Positions 28,770 to 40,727 of a DNA stretch of 47,658 nucleotides are shown here, piece by piece. The notes beneath the pieces were generated by a model. The model saw nothing but the letters and a program-made list of their open reading frames with translations. It ran no database searches and was not told the origin of the DNA. The stretch covers positions 32,494,827 through 32,542,484 of the forward strand of contig NC_049980.1 in NCBI RefSeq assembly GCF_000003815.2. The letters are read 5' to 3'. Every line of letters begins with the position of its first letter. The first letter of the stretch is position 1. Both the position numbers and the translations under genes were made by a program. The stretch is from Branchiostoma floridae. Lineage: Eukaryota; Chordata; Leptocardii; Amphioxiformes; Branchiostomatidae.

Positions 28770-30858
28770 GTTACGTTAAGTATATGAGACCTTGGGTAGT
28801 ATTAGACAAATGCAACAACAAGATATAGTAGAAACTTTACAAGTGTAGATGACTAAGAATGCTCCTCAGTAAGGTAGGCTTATTTATCGTAAAAGCAGGG
28901 AAAAAGTCAGTACTCTGGTTTTGCAAAACTATGCCTTACAGTTCATTGAATATAGGCTTTTGGAATGTACATGGATTGGGTAAGAAACTTGAAGAAGATA
29001 GTTTTAGAAGTAGATTAGAAAAACTGGATCTCTTTGCTCTTATTGAAACCTGGAGTAATGAATCATCAGAAGTAGACTTTCAAAATTTTCATCATCTCTC
29101 ATCATTTAGACAAAAACATCAGAAAGCTAAAAGAAATTCAGGAGGAATCATATTTTATTTTAGAAAAGAAATTGAAAAACACATCAAAAGAGAACGGGGT
29201 ACTTCTGAATGTAATGATTTACTCTGGGTTCGTGTATCAAAAGACCTCTTAGGTACACCCAAAGATGTTTTTCTCTGTAGTGTATATATAAGTCCTGTTT
29301 ATTCGGCCGTTCATAAAAGAGCCGACGATTCGATTTTTGAAAATTGTCTTAGAACAGGACATAGAGCTGTTTTCCTCGAAAGGTTATGTGATTCTTGGGG
29401 GAGACTTCAACAGCCGGTTAGGTTCTCTGCAAGACTTTAATGAAGATGACCCCTTAGATTTAGACCTTGAACCTGAAATGCTCACTAATATAGACATCCC
29501 TAGAAACTTTTCCGATAGAAATCCTGCAAACTGTTTTGGCAAAAGCTTGACAAATTTATGCACCCAGTCTGACTTACGCATACTGAATGGGAGGATACTG
29601 GGGGATTTGAGTGGCAAATACACCTGCTACCAGCCCAATGGCTGTAGCACGGTCGACTATGTAATCGCCAGCAGTACACTATTTCATAACATCAGTATGT
29701 TCAAAGTACACCCATTAACAGACTTTTCAGATCATTGTATGGTCTCATTAAATATTAGGTCAGCATCACGTTCATTTGAACATGTAAAAGTAGCAAAATC
29801 AAATTCACGTCTTTTCCCAGAGAGATTTGTTTGGGGTCCAGACTCTACCCAAAAATTTATAGATGCATTAAACTGCCCGATAATCACTCAGAAATTAAAA
29901 GACTTCTCGTCTTTTAGTCTTAATAGTGCAACAACAAAAGCAGACTTAGACCAAAAAGTAAAAGAGTTTCAAGAAATATTAGTGACAGCGGGAAGAATGT
30001 CTTTGCAAGTAAAACATAAGAAGAAATCGAAACAATCTAAAAGAAACAAACGGTGGTTTGACAAATCCTGCTTTGAGGCGAGAAACGAGCTACGAAATTT
30101 AAGATATCTACTTGTGCGCAACCCAAAAAACCCGTTCATAAGAGGCAGTTACTTCAGGAAAAAGAAAGAATTTAACAAACTTATTCGAAAACGTAAAAGG
30201 GAACATGAAAACTATCTTTTAACACAACTACAAAATCTTCAGGACAAAAACCCAACAGCGTTCTGGAACCTACTAAAAAAACTAAAGAATGAAAAATCAA
30301 CAGATCAAGAAGTCATACCAACAGATACATGGGTAGAGCACTTTAAATCCATTCACAGCAGGTCTAGATTAGAGAAACAGGTATTTGACTACAATTTCGA
30401 GAAAGAAATATTAAACAAATTAAAGGTTTTACAAAAAGATAACACAAGTCAAGGACCCCTAGACTATTGCGTCACAGAATCTGAAATTTGCACTGCGATT
30501 CAAGCACTCAAAACCAAAAAGGCTAGCGGGGAAGATATGATAGTTAATGAGATGTTAAAAGGGGGAAAAATACTTTTACTGAGACCCCTCGCAAAGCTAT
30601 TTAATAGCGTACTAGAAACAGGAACCTTCCCACAATACTGGTCGAGAAGCTATATTGTCCCAATACACAAGTCGGGAAGAAAAGATGATCCAAACAATTA
30701 TCGGGGTATTGCCATCTCAAGCTGTCTCGGAAAATTATTCAGCTCGATCCTTAACAAAAGATTGTCAACTTTTATGGAAGAAAACGAAATATTAAAACCT
30801 AACCAAACAGGATTCAGAAAAAAATACAGAACAGCAGATAATATATTTATATGAAAAC

Positions 30859-30958
30859 NNNNNNNNNNNNNNNNNNNNNNNNNNNNNNNNNNNNNNNNNN
30901 NNNNNNNNNNNNNNNNNNNNNNNNNNNNNNNNNNNNNNNNNNNNNNNNNNNNNNNNNN
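30859..30958. other. Assembly gap (100 N)
   Basis: 100 N inside the LINE reverse transcriptase. Confidence 1.
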
Positions 30959-31054
30959 GACTCTTTGCTTGTTTTGTTGATTCTATCGAAGGCTTTCGAT
31001 TCCGTTTGGCATCATGGTCTTCTATTCAAACTTCTCTCAAGCAGGCATTTCTGG

Positions 31055-31213
31055 NNNNNNNNNNNNNNNNNNNNNNNNNNNNNNNNNNNNNNNNNNNNNN
31101 NNNNNNNNNNNNNNNNNNNNNNNNNNNNNNNNNNNNNNNNNNNNNNNNNNNNNNNNNNNNNNNNNNNNNNNNNNNNNNNNNNNNNNNNNNNNNNNNNNNN
31201 NNNNNNNNNNNNN
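31055..31213. other. Assembly gap (159 N)
   Basis: 159 N inside the LINE. Unlike the other gaps it is not 100 N, so it may be an estimated size. Confidence 1.
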
Positions 31214-32328
31214 CGATCTCAATACAGGAGACCTGGATGCTCCTATTCTCCATTCATCTCAAGTATCGAGTTATTTTATGCCGATGACGTTGTTATCTTA
31301 TCATCAAGTCAACGTGGCCTACAGAATGCAATCAATATTCTCGGTCTCTACTGCAGCAAGTGGAAACTAACAGTAAACCTCAAGAAAACAAAAATTATCA
31401 TTTTTAATAGAAAAGGAGAAATATTGTCAAACTTTAAATTCTATTTATTAGACAAAGACCTAGATGTAGTCTCCTCATATTGTTATTTAGGCGTGGTATT
31501 CACAGCGGGATGTAACTTCAGCACAGCCATGAAAACCCTCCAAAAGAAGGCGCTAAGAGCGATGTTTAGCATTAGAACAACTCTGGGCGAAAATAATCCC
31601 TCAGTATCACTGCAATGTAAGTTATTTGATGCATGTATTGTACCTATATTGTTGTATGGTGCAGAAGTGTGGGGCAATGCTGGTTTAAATCATAATTCCC
31701 CACTAGAGCAAGCACATTTGAAATTCTGTAAAGCTATCATTGGAGTAAGAAGAAATGCTAGTAACCTCGCCACAAGAGCGGAACTTGGCAGGTTTCCTTT
31801 GCGGATCGAGGCTTGCAGCAGGCTCTACTCTTATTATAGCAGGTTAACTAGAGAAGTACCAACAAATAGTTTACAATATCAAGCACTCCTTGTACAACAA
31901 GATCTACACCGACGTAAGGTACCATGTTGGCTTTCAAATGTAAGTAAGATTCTCGAGGAGTCTGGTTATGGGTACCTACTGTTGAACCAAGACTATAATA
32001 TACCATCAGCTCAGTCGCAAGTGAAACAAAGATTGAAAGACATATTTCTACAGACTTTCTATTCCGAACTCAACTCTAATGGAAAAAAGGAAAATCAAGG
32101 AAACAAACTAAGAACGTACAGGAAGTTCAAAGACACCTACGAAAGAGAACAGTACCTAAATATACATAATTTCAGCCATCGCCGAGCCATGGCTAAATTA
32201 AGAATTAGTGATCACCCTTTACAAATAGAAGTAGGAAGATACAACCGGACTCCTCCGAGTGATAGAATCTGTACACTTTGTAACGCCAAAGATATTGAAA
32301 ATGAAGTTCATTTTGTCATTGGAATGTN

Positions 32329-32820
32329 ATCGATTTGTATGTCATCTATAACTGCACTTTATTTACTATCCGCAAGAGGCGCTGTTCTACCATCAGCGAC
32401 GCCGCCGTTTTACTGAGCACAAACAAATTTACACGTCCGAAAATCGCTACAAAGCCGAAACTTTCCTACCCGATCTTGTCATAAATACACAAGCTTTTAT
32501 CTCAAATCATTTTAAATCAAGTGGGGGCGATATAAGGAAATTTATGATCTACACAAACTCACGCTTCGGCGGCTCAATCATATTTTGGAAGGGACTCTTT
32601 GAGACGCGGAGTGATACAGGTATTATATGTACATCGAAAAATGCATGACGTTCCCAGGCCTACATCATTCACACCCACATACCTCATGCCAGGGCTTCGC
32701 GCGGTTACATGTCTCTGGTTGTGCCAGTGATTGACAGTTTGGCGTGGGTGTCATCAGCTGTATTGGATGACGAACCATCTGCTTAGCATGGATGATGAAC
32801 CCCAGCACGTTTAACGGGGA
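32329..32820. other. Intergenic between LINE and GPCR
   Basis: The segment about 32385-32440 (cgccg...actgagcacaaacaaat) matches the reverse complement of 23725-23782, so it belongs to a dispersed repeat. The remainder is upstream of the GPCR promoter with no gene seen. Confidence 0.5.
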
Positions 32821-32826
32821 GAACGT

Positions 32827-32834
32827 TATAAAAG
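32827..32834 (+). promoter_or_regulatory. TATA box of the GPCR gene
   Basis: TATAAAAG in the context cgttataaaaggacg, 360 bp upstream of the start codon. Initiation would be expected around 32855-32865, giving a 5' UTR of about 330 bp without a required intron. Confidence 0.5.
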
Positions 32835-33193
32835 GACGTTACCAGCCACTATAGCTTAGTCGTTGCCTCTTCCTGCGCAGAGCGGTAGGCCCAGGAATTG
32901 TTGTCGGATTGGTGTTCCTAGAGTAAAAGTACATATTCTCGGGATCACCCGAGCGGGTGCCGAACATCGGCGAGTTCCGAGCGAAGGCACCCAAAGGTCG
33001 ACGGTCGAACGCAAAAGTAACAGCGAGAGCAGTTGCGTGAGTTGCGTGGTAGTTTTAGCGGCTTCGTATTTTCTCTTCACCAAAAACTCGATAGCCTAAT
33101 GCCCGTGGTGGAGGTAGTGAAAAATTAAGCCCAGTAGCATCTTCAAGAAAACAACAACATCAAACGCCGAGAGAACCGAGAGAGATCTGAGAG

Positions 33194-33533
33194 ATGGATT
33201 TTTCAAACGCATCCTTCACGACCAACGCGTCCAGTTCGGTGGACTCTTCGGCGACATCGGCTGCGGTCCCGGGGTTCATGATCACCGTAGCCGTTCTGGC
33301 AATTGTCGGCAACCTCATCGTTCTCTCCGTGACGTCCAGAAGACAGACGTTCCCCTCCGCCGCTCGACTCTTCGTCGCCTCCATGGCCTGGTCGGACCTG
33401 ATCCAGGGCTCTGTCTTACCGGTCTTCGTGGAGCCTGCCCAGGCCGGGGAGTGGGTCTACTCGGACAGAGCTGCAAAGGCCACCGCAGCCATAGGACTGT
33501 CCTGCTTGCAGCTTAGCGCTTACGCTCTAGCAG
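33194..33533 (+). CDS. GPCR exon 1: N terminus to TM3
   Basis: 113 codons plus one base. The start is the first ATG in frame with the TM1-TM2 coding sequence. Ends ...LSAYALAG at the donor gtaagt (33534). GC-rich coding sequence against an AT-rich intron. Confidence 0.88.
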
Positions 33534-36500
33534 GTAAGTTCTTTCTATTACCATGCTACGATTTGTCGTGTCTTCTAGCGATATTGCGAAGTTTAACTCT
33601 TTCAGTCCTTCGACCACAAACTGAAATTTTAATTCCAACTTACCATTTTGACTGTCTTGTTAATTTCAAAATTTGTGCAAATTTACATTTATCATTATTG
33701 TCATGTTTTCACTCTTACAATTTATTTTTATAGTTTATTTTCTGTACAGTCATGTACGATTTGGATAGGGCCATATAAAATTTTTTTTCACTACACTGCA
33801 AGCCAAAATAAATGTTTATTGTGAATGTACAGTGTACATTTTTGCTCCACTGAAAACATGTCACATGTTAACAATCTTATACATATATATGCGCTTATTA
33901 CTAGCCTCTCGCTTGTTGGTATAGGTAAAGGAAGCTGTATGATTAGATGGGGTCGGTTTAGATAAGGCTGTAAGGAAGACAAATTTCTCTTTATTATTCA
34001 AGTATCTGAAGTAGGGAACATTACTTAACAATAGCCGAATGGCGAATAGAATGCTTCAATTGCTACCATACAAAGGACAATCTGCAGTGAAAGGTTCGTC
34101 ATCTGCTACTTTACCTACGCTGCAAAATTGACAGATGCTTTGCTCTAGACAATTATGGTTATGTCTTCCTGATTCGATTCGCAGTTTTTTAGTTTGCAGT
34201 TCCTAGTTTTGTAAAGTTGATCTGTGACGTACATGTGTAATCTTAAGATTTGCTTCCTCGTTTTGAATGTTTTAATAACAATTTTGGTACTCTGTATATT
34301 CGTTGTTTATTTCCTGCATTCGCAACTTTGTTATCGTTGTGGATTCCGGAGAGAAAGGTCTGGAAATAAATATCTTTTAAACGCTGATAGATAGATTAAT
34401 TAATACGGGGCGTAAATGAGACCGGGCGCTTTGGCTGGGCACTTTGACACACGAAAAGCATAAATATATTCCTGTCGAGTGTTGCGGACCCGAGACGCCC
34501 AACACTTAGCACCTGATGCTTCTAAATTTACTTCACATACGAGAACATCTGCCTGAAGGCTGTCAGCTGGCGCATCTTGCATAGTCGAATAAATCCTTCT
34601 ATCGGTGTCGCAAGACTACTACCTGTTCTTGGAATATTGAGTGAATAGTTGCAAATCTTAAATGTACAGATTTAATTGGAAAAAAGCTTTGGGCTTTTGA
34701 AATACCCCATATTTCAGAATCATATAGTATGTGTTTGATAGCTTGACAGTCGATAGTCGATAGTCGAAGAGCTTGTTTTCAACGGTTAGTGAGGCATCAG
34801 CCTTGTCTAGCAAATGTCCGATTCTAAACAAAGATTTCAGTCCCCTTCTGCAGAAATCGTAGTTGCGGGCCTTGAATCTGCCATCAGCTCTTACCGCTAT
34901 ACCTAGATAACAATGTGACATTACAATTTCTATTACATTACACAAATACAAACAATTCTTTGATAATCGGCCTCCCTTAGTGAAGACAATCAACTTGGTC
35001 TTTTTTATTCACCTTCAGACTGCAATATTTCTAATCTAACTAGACACGATTGCAAGCCTGGTGAAAACAATACTATGACAATGACAATGACAATGATCTT
35101 TATTTGCATGACCTTGCCCATATGGGCTAAATGCAGTAGTTACATAAAACTTTGCTGTAAAGAATCTTTACAGTGGCAGTGGGAGAGACAGAACAACTAA
35201 GGCTATGCTACACTATAAGTACATCTATCGTTTACAAAATAGTTAAATATGTAATGCTATACTATTCTACAATTTACATGTCTCTTTTCTCTTCTTGAAA
35301 CAAGTGTATATGAATTCACAGAGTTTTTGCAGTACAATGTTGTCAGATGATTTCATTATGTATACAAAAATACTAAGACTGCATCTGCATACACATACAC
35401 ATACACAAGACAGGGTACTGTGTAAAACAGGAGAGTTGTATCAAAGATCAAACTCAGATGTTATATCGCTAATGAATAATTGTTTTATTTGCAAAGTCAT
35501 GCCCGAAGGCTAATTACATGTACAGTCTCAAAGACTAAGAGTAGAAAATAGTGTGGTACATAACAATATGGTCTGATCAACTATGCGATACAATCTATAC
35601 TAATGTCGGGTTTGACTTCTTCTTTGAAGGCAGTGGTTAATGAACTGTCCCACGTTCTGTATGATGACTGGATTTTGTGCTTTTAGTAGAAATATAGTCT
35701 TTTGATGGTGTCCTATATGGTAGAAGCTCGGTGAAATTGTGGCAACTGTTTGAAGTAATCTGTTTCTTTCAGCTTCATAGTGTGTGCACTGGCTAATAAA
35801 ATGTATTTCATTTTCCACTGCATTCATTGAGCAATATGTACATAATCTATCGTGAACAGGGAGCTGTTTATAGGGGCCCCTTTCTATCACTAATGGATGT
35901 GCGCTTGTTCTTATCTTACATATGGCAGATCTTTCAATAAACTCATTATGATACAGATAATTTTCCATTGAGAATTCGGATGGCATTTTTGTAAAATCTT
36001 AGCTTACCATTATCTACGGACAATTGATGAAAAAATGTTTGAACATACATATCAGTCAGTCTTCTCTTTAACAATGTGCATATATTCTTATTGTCTAATG
36101 TAGGGTAATTGGTGTCCCATAAGAAGAAACAACCTTTGTTATCTACTATTTCTTCAATATGGTGCAACCAGTTTTTTCTTGTAACTATTTCCCATATTGT
36201 ATTCTTGACAGAATAGTGCGCCCACCTGTAAGGGGTGTGTGGAACTGTCCAGCTGTTAGTCTTATTTAGCCAGTATTTTGTAAGACGGACGAATATGTCT
36301 ACATATCTGTTAGGAACATCCCAAGCTCTACCCTGCATGCTTGGGTACTCTACCCTGCATGTTTTTACAAAACGGTTCTGTGTTATTTCAACGGGACATT
36401 TGTCAGTTGAGTACTCTTTGCCCCAGATCTCACAGGCATATAACATTATAGACTTGATACATGTATCATAGAGTTTAAGAAGGGCAATAAATAGACTAAA

Positions 36501-38705
36501 AAGTTGGGCTTAAATTACAGCCTTGTCTAACCCCACAGTTAGTCAAAACGGTTCTGTAAGACCACCGTTGGTTTGAAGTTTTTACCTTCGCCAAGAAGGT
36601 TATATTTTGGGTAGCGTTTGTATCTATCTATCTATCTATCTACCTATCTATCTATCTACCTATGTTTGTAGAAGACCAGCATAACTCAAGAACGCCTGGA
36701 TGGATCGTATTCATATTTAGTATGTGGGTAGGTCTTAATGAGACCTGGAAACGCTTAGATTTTGGGCCCCCTAGCGGGCTGTTAAGGTACTGCAGCGGAT
36801 CTTCCGGGTTTGATATTTCGAGTTCTGAACATGCTGCGGCTATGATTTTTGAGTGGTAGATAGATCTTGATGCCGAGAGTAAGTGGTATAAGTATATGTG
36901 TTTAGGAACTGTAGGGCAGGTTTAGTCGGAAACTTTGAAAGGGAATAACTCAAGAAGGGGTTGACGGATTGTCATGATTTTTTGGAGTTAGATAGCTTAA
37001 GTAATGCTTCATATAATTACATAATTTATTATGCAAATTTCAATCTAATTTGCATGATTAATTAGGAAATCGTCTAAACATGCTCAGTTTAATTATCAGA
37101 CTACTGTAACATGTGACATTTGTAATTTGGAAAGAGAACAATATTGATAGATATTATGCAAAATAAAGGCATAAATTGCATAATTAATGAGAAAATGCTG
37201 TAATGCCATTGTGGTAAATGATGGGAACTTCTTACTTGTAGTATTTGGAAGTTATGTACAGGTGAACATCTTTGAACATTAATTATGCAAATGAGGTCCT
37301 TATTAGCATAAACTATTGGAAAACGCAATAAAAGCATTCTTTCTTAGCAACTAAGACTACTATGTCGTTCAGTGGAGAAGATGATCAAGTTATATAATTT
37401 ATGCAAATGAGAGCTTTATTTGCATAATTAATGACAAGCACAATTAATACTGTAACAGCAGTTGTAAAAGATAGAATCATTTGGCGAAGGTATGGGGTCG
37501 TGGAACTCTAGTTAATACATGTTTTTATGGTCGTTTGAAATTTTCCTTCTTTCAGAGATTGTTTAGTTTGAATAGTAGACTTGCTCGCCAAATGGAGTCA
37601 AAAGCTTTGCTAAAATACACAAAACAGGCATAAATTCCAGCATTTTTGCTTTGGAATTTGCTGACTGAAGTGGTTAAGACAAATGAAATCAGATGTTTTA
37701 TACTTTTTCCCATAATAATCCTTTTGAGGTTTAAAAAGGCTATCCTGATCCGCAAAATTGTTGAAAATGGAAGTGAATCATTTTCCCAAGCAACTTATAA
37801 TGGATATTCCCGTTATTTATAAGGGACTGAGGTATCACCAGATGATGTTGGGGACGATGTAGCTAAGGGACGTATCGTCGGGGAAGTTACCGTTTAGTAT
37901 AGATTTTGTTTCTTCATATTCAAATATTGCTGTGTAAAGACATCCAAACCATATCACTTACACTGTTGTAATATCGTTGTTATTAGGTCTGACCCTGGAC
38001 CGGCATTACGCACTGGGGAACGACGGAGTTGGCATCTCTCGCAAGAAGGCCCGGATCTTCCTCATCTCAGCATGGGTTGGGACATACGCCTGGTATATTT
38101 CCTGTGCAGTCTATGGGGTTCCGGTGTATTACGATTCAGGCGTGGCCACGACAGTATATGATCTTAAGACCCACATGTGGTTTACCATTGTTTCGTTCGG
38201 TGCTTTTTGCCCCGCCCTTGTCATTACCATGTATTGTGTTGTCCGGATCTTAGCAGCCCTGTGTACCCAGCACGAGCCTCCGGTTGCTCAAGTTTTTGTC
38301 ATCAACATGAATGGGCCCGGGGGTCCACCTCAGAACCTGAACCCCCAGCAACAACCCCAAAACAACCCCCAGCAACAACCCCAAAATCCCAACAGCGATC
38401 GTTCGTACGCGAACAGGTAGTACTAGTCCTAACCTTAGTGCAGGTTATACTGCAACTTCCATCTATCTGTGCTGTCATTGCAAGTCAGATGGGTTATGAT
38501 CTGCCGACATTCCTGTTTTGGTCATTCTGGTTAGCTTTGTGCAACATCTTTCTGGATGTTTTCGTGTACAGCGTGTTCCACAAATCCTTCCGCAGAGTTG
38601 TAAAGGAGATAGCGACCTCCGTCGCCTCCTATTTGTACGACAAGTGCTGTCCAAAAAATCGTGTTGATAATGACGATCAACAGAACATACAAATGAACTC
38701 ACTGT
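33194..38705 (+). CDS. Rhodopsin-like (class A) GPCR, two exons, frameshift in loop 3
   Basis: Exon 1 33194-33533 (phase 1 out, donor gtaagt) and exon 2 37987-38705 (acceptor ttattag). An N-terminal NxS/T-rich tail (NAS, NAS) is followed by TM1 (VAVLAIVGNLIVLSV, with the GN motif), TM2 (LFVASMAWSDLIQG, conserved Asp), TM3 ending LTLDRHYAL (DRH in place of DRY), TM4 and TM5. A Gln/Pro/Asn-rich third loop follows. TM6 (VVLVLTLVQVILQLPSICAV) and TM7 lie in another frame: FLDVFVYSVF replaces NPxxY. Helix 8 follows (HKSFRRVV), with a Cys-Cys pair as a possible palmitoylation site. One base is missing or two are extra near 38340-38400. If allowed for, length is about 350 residues. The ligand is unknown, and the gene is orphan from sequence alone. 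Confidence 0.85.
33535..34639. other. GPCR intron, 5' part
   Basis: AT-rich, with no recognised element. Short ORFs lack domains. Confidence 0.5.
34640..35060 (-). pseudogene. LINE fragment B: reverse transcriptase thumb region
   Basis: Minus strand reads a KKTK-like start, then VFTKGGRLSKN, SHCYLGIAVRADGRFKARNY and SLFRIGHLLDKAD up to LFDYRL. This is the part after YADD in LINE reverse transcriptases. It is the piece missing from fragment A (35073-37755). Broken by stops. In the GPCR intron. Confidence 0.7.
35073..37755 (-). pseudogene. LINE fragment A: reverse transcriptase and C terminus, interrupted
   Basis: Reading the minus strand: ACFVYFSKAFDSIWRASLLF (about 37600), then the insertion 36583-37491, then CGVRQGCNLSPTF (about 36520). 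The YADD-thumb part is deleted. LYDTCIKSIMLYACEIWG (about 36450) follows, then the C-terminal region with CTYCSMNAVENEIHFISQC (35800) and a stop near 35600. About 520 bp of 3' UTR ends in a short (CATTGT)n tail near 35075-35095. Dead copy of a family related to the LINE at 28859-32327. Confidence 0.75.
36583..37491. mobile_element. DNA element with TACCTTCGCCAA ends, inside LINE fragment A
   Basis: Left end taccttcgccaagaaggtta; right end ttggcgaaggta. Contains a (CTAT)n tract (36628-36662) and AT-rich sequence with many tgcataa/ttatgca segments. It separates two adjacent parts of the reverse transcriptase reading frame, so it inserted after the LINE. A related fragment is at 44999-45178. Confidence 0.75.
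37987..38705 (+). CDS. GPCR exon 2: TM3 end to C terminus, with frameshift
   Basis: Starts LTLDRHYALGND. The first frame stops at TAG 38418-38420 after a Gln/Pro/Asn repeat. The remaining TM6, TM7 and tail continue in the +2 frame to TAA at 38703-38705. The break falls within tandem caacaacccc units, a typical site for slippage, sequencing error or polymorphism. Confidence 0.85.
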
Positions 38706-38832
38706 AAAAACAGTGCAGTACAGTACAATACTGGGCGAGTCTACTGGCACAAAAGTGATCTTACTTCATTCAGATTTATAATATAATGTAGGCCTTTAGT
38801 TGTAAACCTGCCCAAGACGACCACCCTGGGGA

Positions 38833-40065
38833 CCGGTGTGACAGCGATCTCGCCCCCCCAGCGATCTCGCCCCCCTGGGGGGGCGAGATCACTAGCGTTT
38901 TCGCCCCCCTTTAGCGTTTTCGCCCCCCCTCCAAACATTACTAGTATTCCTCGGAGGGGTCTTAAGAGCAGCTGGTTACTACATATTAGGTGCGCTACCT
39001 GGTACTATACTGCAACTGGGAGTAACACAGTTGTGGTGTGTTACCTGGTACCTATATGGCACCTTATTACCGTAAGATGTCATACCTTGTTCGGTGCAAA
39101 CACTACATTGAAAAGACATTTTTTTTGCAGCTGACATGGTAGAGGTGGCATAGAAAACAATGCTATTGTGAACGTATAAATCAACACCGTCTATGGTACG
39201 GAATACGTCAGCTATATGTTTTCAATTTGTCACAGTATTTTCTTTCTTGTGCAGAAAACATTTCCAAAGCACTAAGAAAAACGCAATTGAATAATAGTTT
39301 CTCATTATAAACACTATCTACGCACAAGTTCATATACCTGTTGCTAAATGCTACAAAAAAACTGGTAAAGTACCAGTCTTAAGAAACACGGGTAAAACAC
39401 CAGTTCCTAAATACTAGAAAAAAAGTCATATTGGAGGTGAAGATATCCATAGGGTAGGTGCATATAAAGTACCAGTTTCTAAATACTAGAAAAACAGTCA
39501 TATTGAAGGTGAAGATACCCCTTGGCCAGGTGCATACACCAAAATGTGCATTATTCTAATGAATACCTTATTTGCATAATCAATAAAGACATGACATAGT
39601 TATTTTGTGGTCAATTCATAATAAAGACTTCATATTGGAGATATATAGGTTGCTTGAGGACAGGTGAATACAATTAAATATATCTCATGTCGAGACTCAG
39701 GTACATGCAATAAAGGGAATACAGGGGACCCAACCCTCCTTGTCTGAAACAAGTTCAACTATCTTATTGCCATGTACTTACGTTAATATTGATACTCTGG
39801 ATGGAGTTATGTATCAAACTCGTGTACTTATATCATTCTGAAACTGCATTGTGTGGTTTATACCAATCAACTTCTAAAATATCATGTAAACCCGTTTTTT
39901 TTTGGGGGGGGGCGAAATCGCTAAAGGGGGGCGAGGTAGGGGGGCGAGATCACTAGCCGGGGAGGGCGAGATCGCTAGTGATTTCGCCCCGGGGGGGCGA
40001 GATCGCTAGTGATTTCGCCCCCGGGGGGGCGAGATCACGGGGGGGCGAGAACGCTGTCACACCGG
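38833..40065. mobile_element. C/G-run foldback DNA element, copy 2
   Basis: Same ends (CCGGTGTGACAGCGATCTCG) and same order of C/G-run arms and AT-rich core as 19338-20509, about 130 bp after the GPCR stop codon. Most differences are small indels, including an extra 50-60 bp partial repeat near 39460-39510 (taaagtaccagtttctaaat). Confidence 0.9.
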
Positions 40066-40727
40066 AACAAAACGGTCGATTTGGACAGGTGGTCGCTGAG
40101 AAGAGTATCGACTCAAAACATGCCCGATGCAAAGTATAAATGGTTTCCGTTGTGTTTAATGCCAAATAGCAAGCACACTGCACGCACGCAAAGAAGCGAG
40201 GTCTTTAATGTCACAAATACAACACGCACACTGTAAACTGTAAATCTAACCCCAAAATCCGACGCGAACTGGCCGATTTCGGCACAAAATCGTGCTAGTT
40301 ATCATCAAAAATCGATGAAAACCTCAATTTTTAAAATGATGCGGCCGTTATGGGTCCGAATTTGGGCCGGTCGCGGTCGCGTTGGCCAGGTGGTCGTTGA
40401 GAAAAGGTCGCTTAATGCTTACGTCAATGGGAAAATAAATCGGGACCGAGAAAAAGCGGTCGAAATGGCCAGGTGGTCGCTGAGAAGAGGTGGTCGCTCG
40501 GGCAGGTTTGACTGTATGCTGTATCTCCACCAACTTTGTATCAATTGCTACAATGTATCATTGTATGGTTAAAGTAAGAAAAAGTTTGTGCATATGTTTA
40601 GTTTTATTAAGTTTCATGTCAAACCACAAGAGCCTAGTATTAACTTTTAACAGTGACTTGTTACTGTATAGATGTATAGATGGACCATTGAATGTTTGCA
40701 TACTGACGAATTGGAACCTGTTAACGA
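40066..40727. repeat. Unclassified repeat with GGTGGTCGCTGAGAAGAG motifs
   Basis: The motif ggtggtcgctgagaagag occurs at 40088 and 40472, with a variant near 40390 (aggtggtcgttgagaaaagg). This suggests remnants of DNA-transposon ends. Sequence at 40515-40720 is AT-rich. No intact ORF. Confidence 0.5.

Larger units (their letters stand above)
28859..32327 (+). pseudogene. Non-LTR retrotransposon ORF2 (endonuclease and reverse transcriptase), decayed
   Basis: Apurinic-type endonuclease at the N terminus: NIGFWNVHGLGKK, LIETW, LGGDFNSRLG, STVDYVIAS and DFSDHCMV. The reverse transcriptase follows: KASGEDMIVNEML, YIVPIHKSGRKDDPNNYRGI, SKAFDSVWHHGLLFKL, FYADDVVILS and YLGVVF. A C-terminal knuckle reads CTLCNAKDIENEVHFV. 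Frame breaks lie near 29340, 30851, 30985, 31040 and just before YADD. There are two N gaps (30859-30958 and 31055-31213) and a single N at 32328, where the sequence changes. It copies itself by target-primed reverse transcription when intact; this copy is dead. The clade (CR1/L2/Rex-like or other) is not resolved. Confidence 0.88.
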
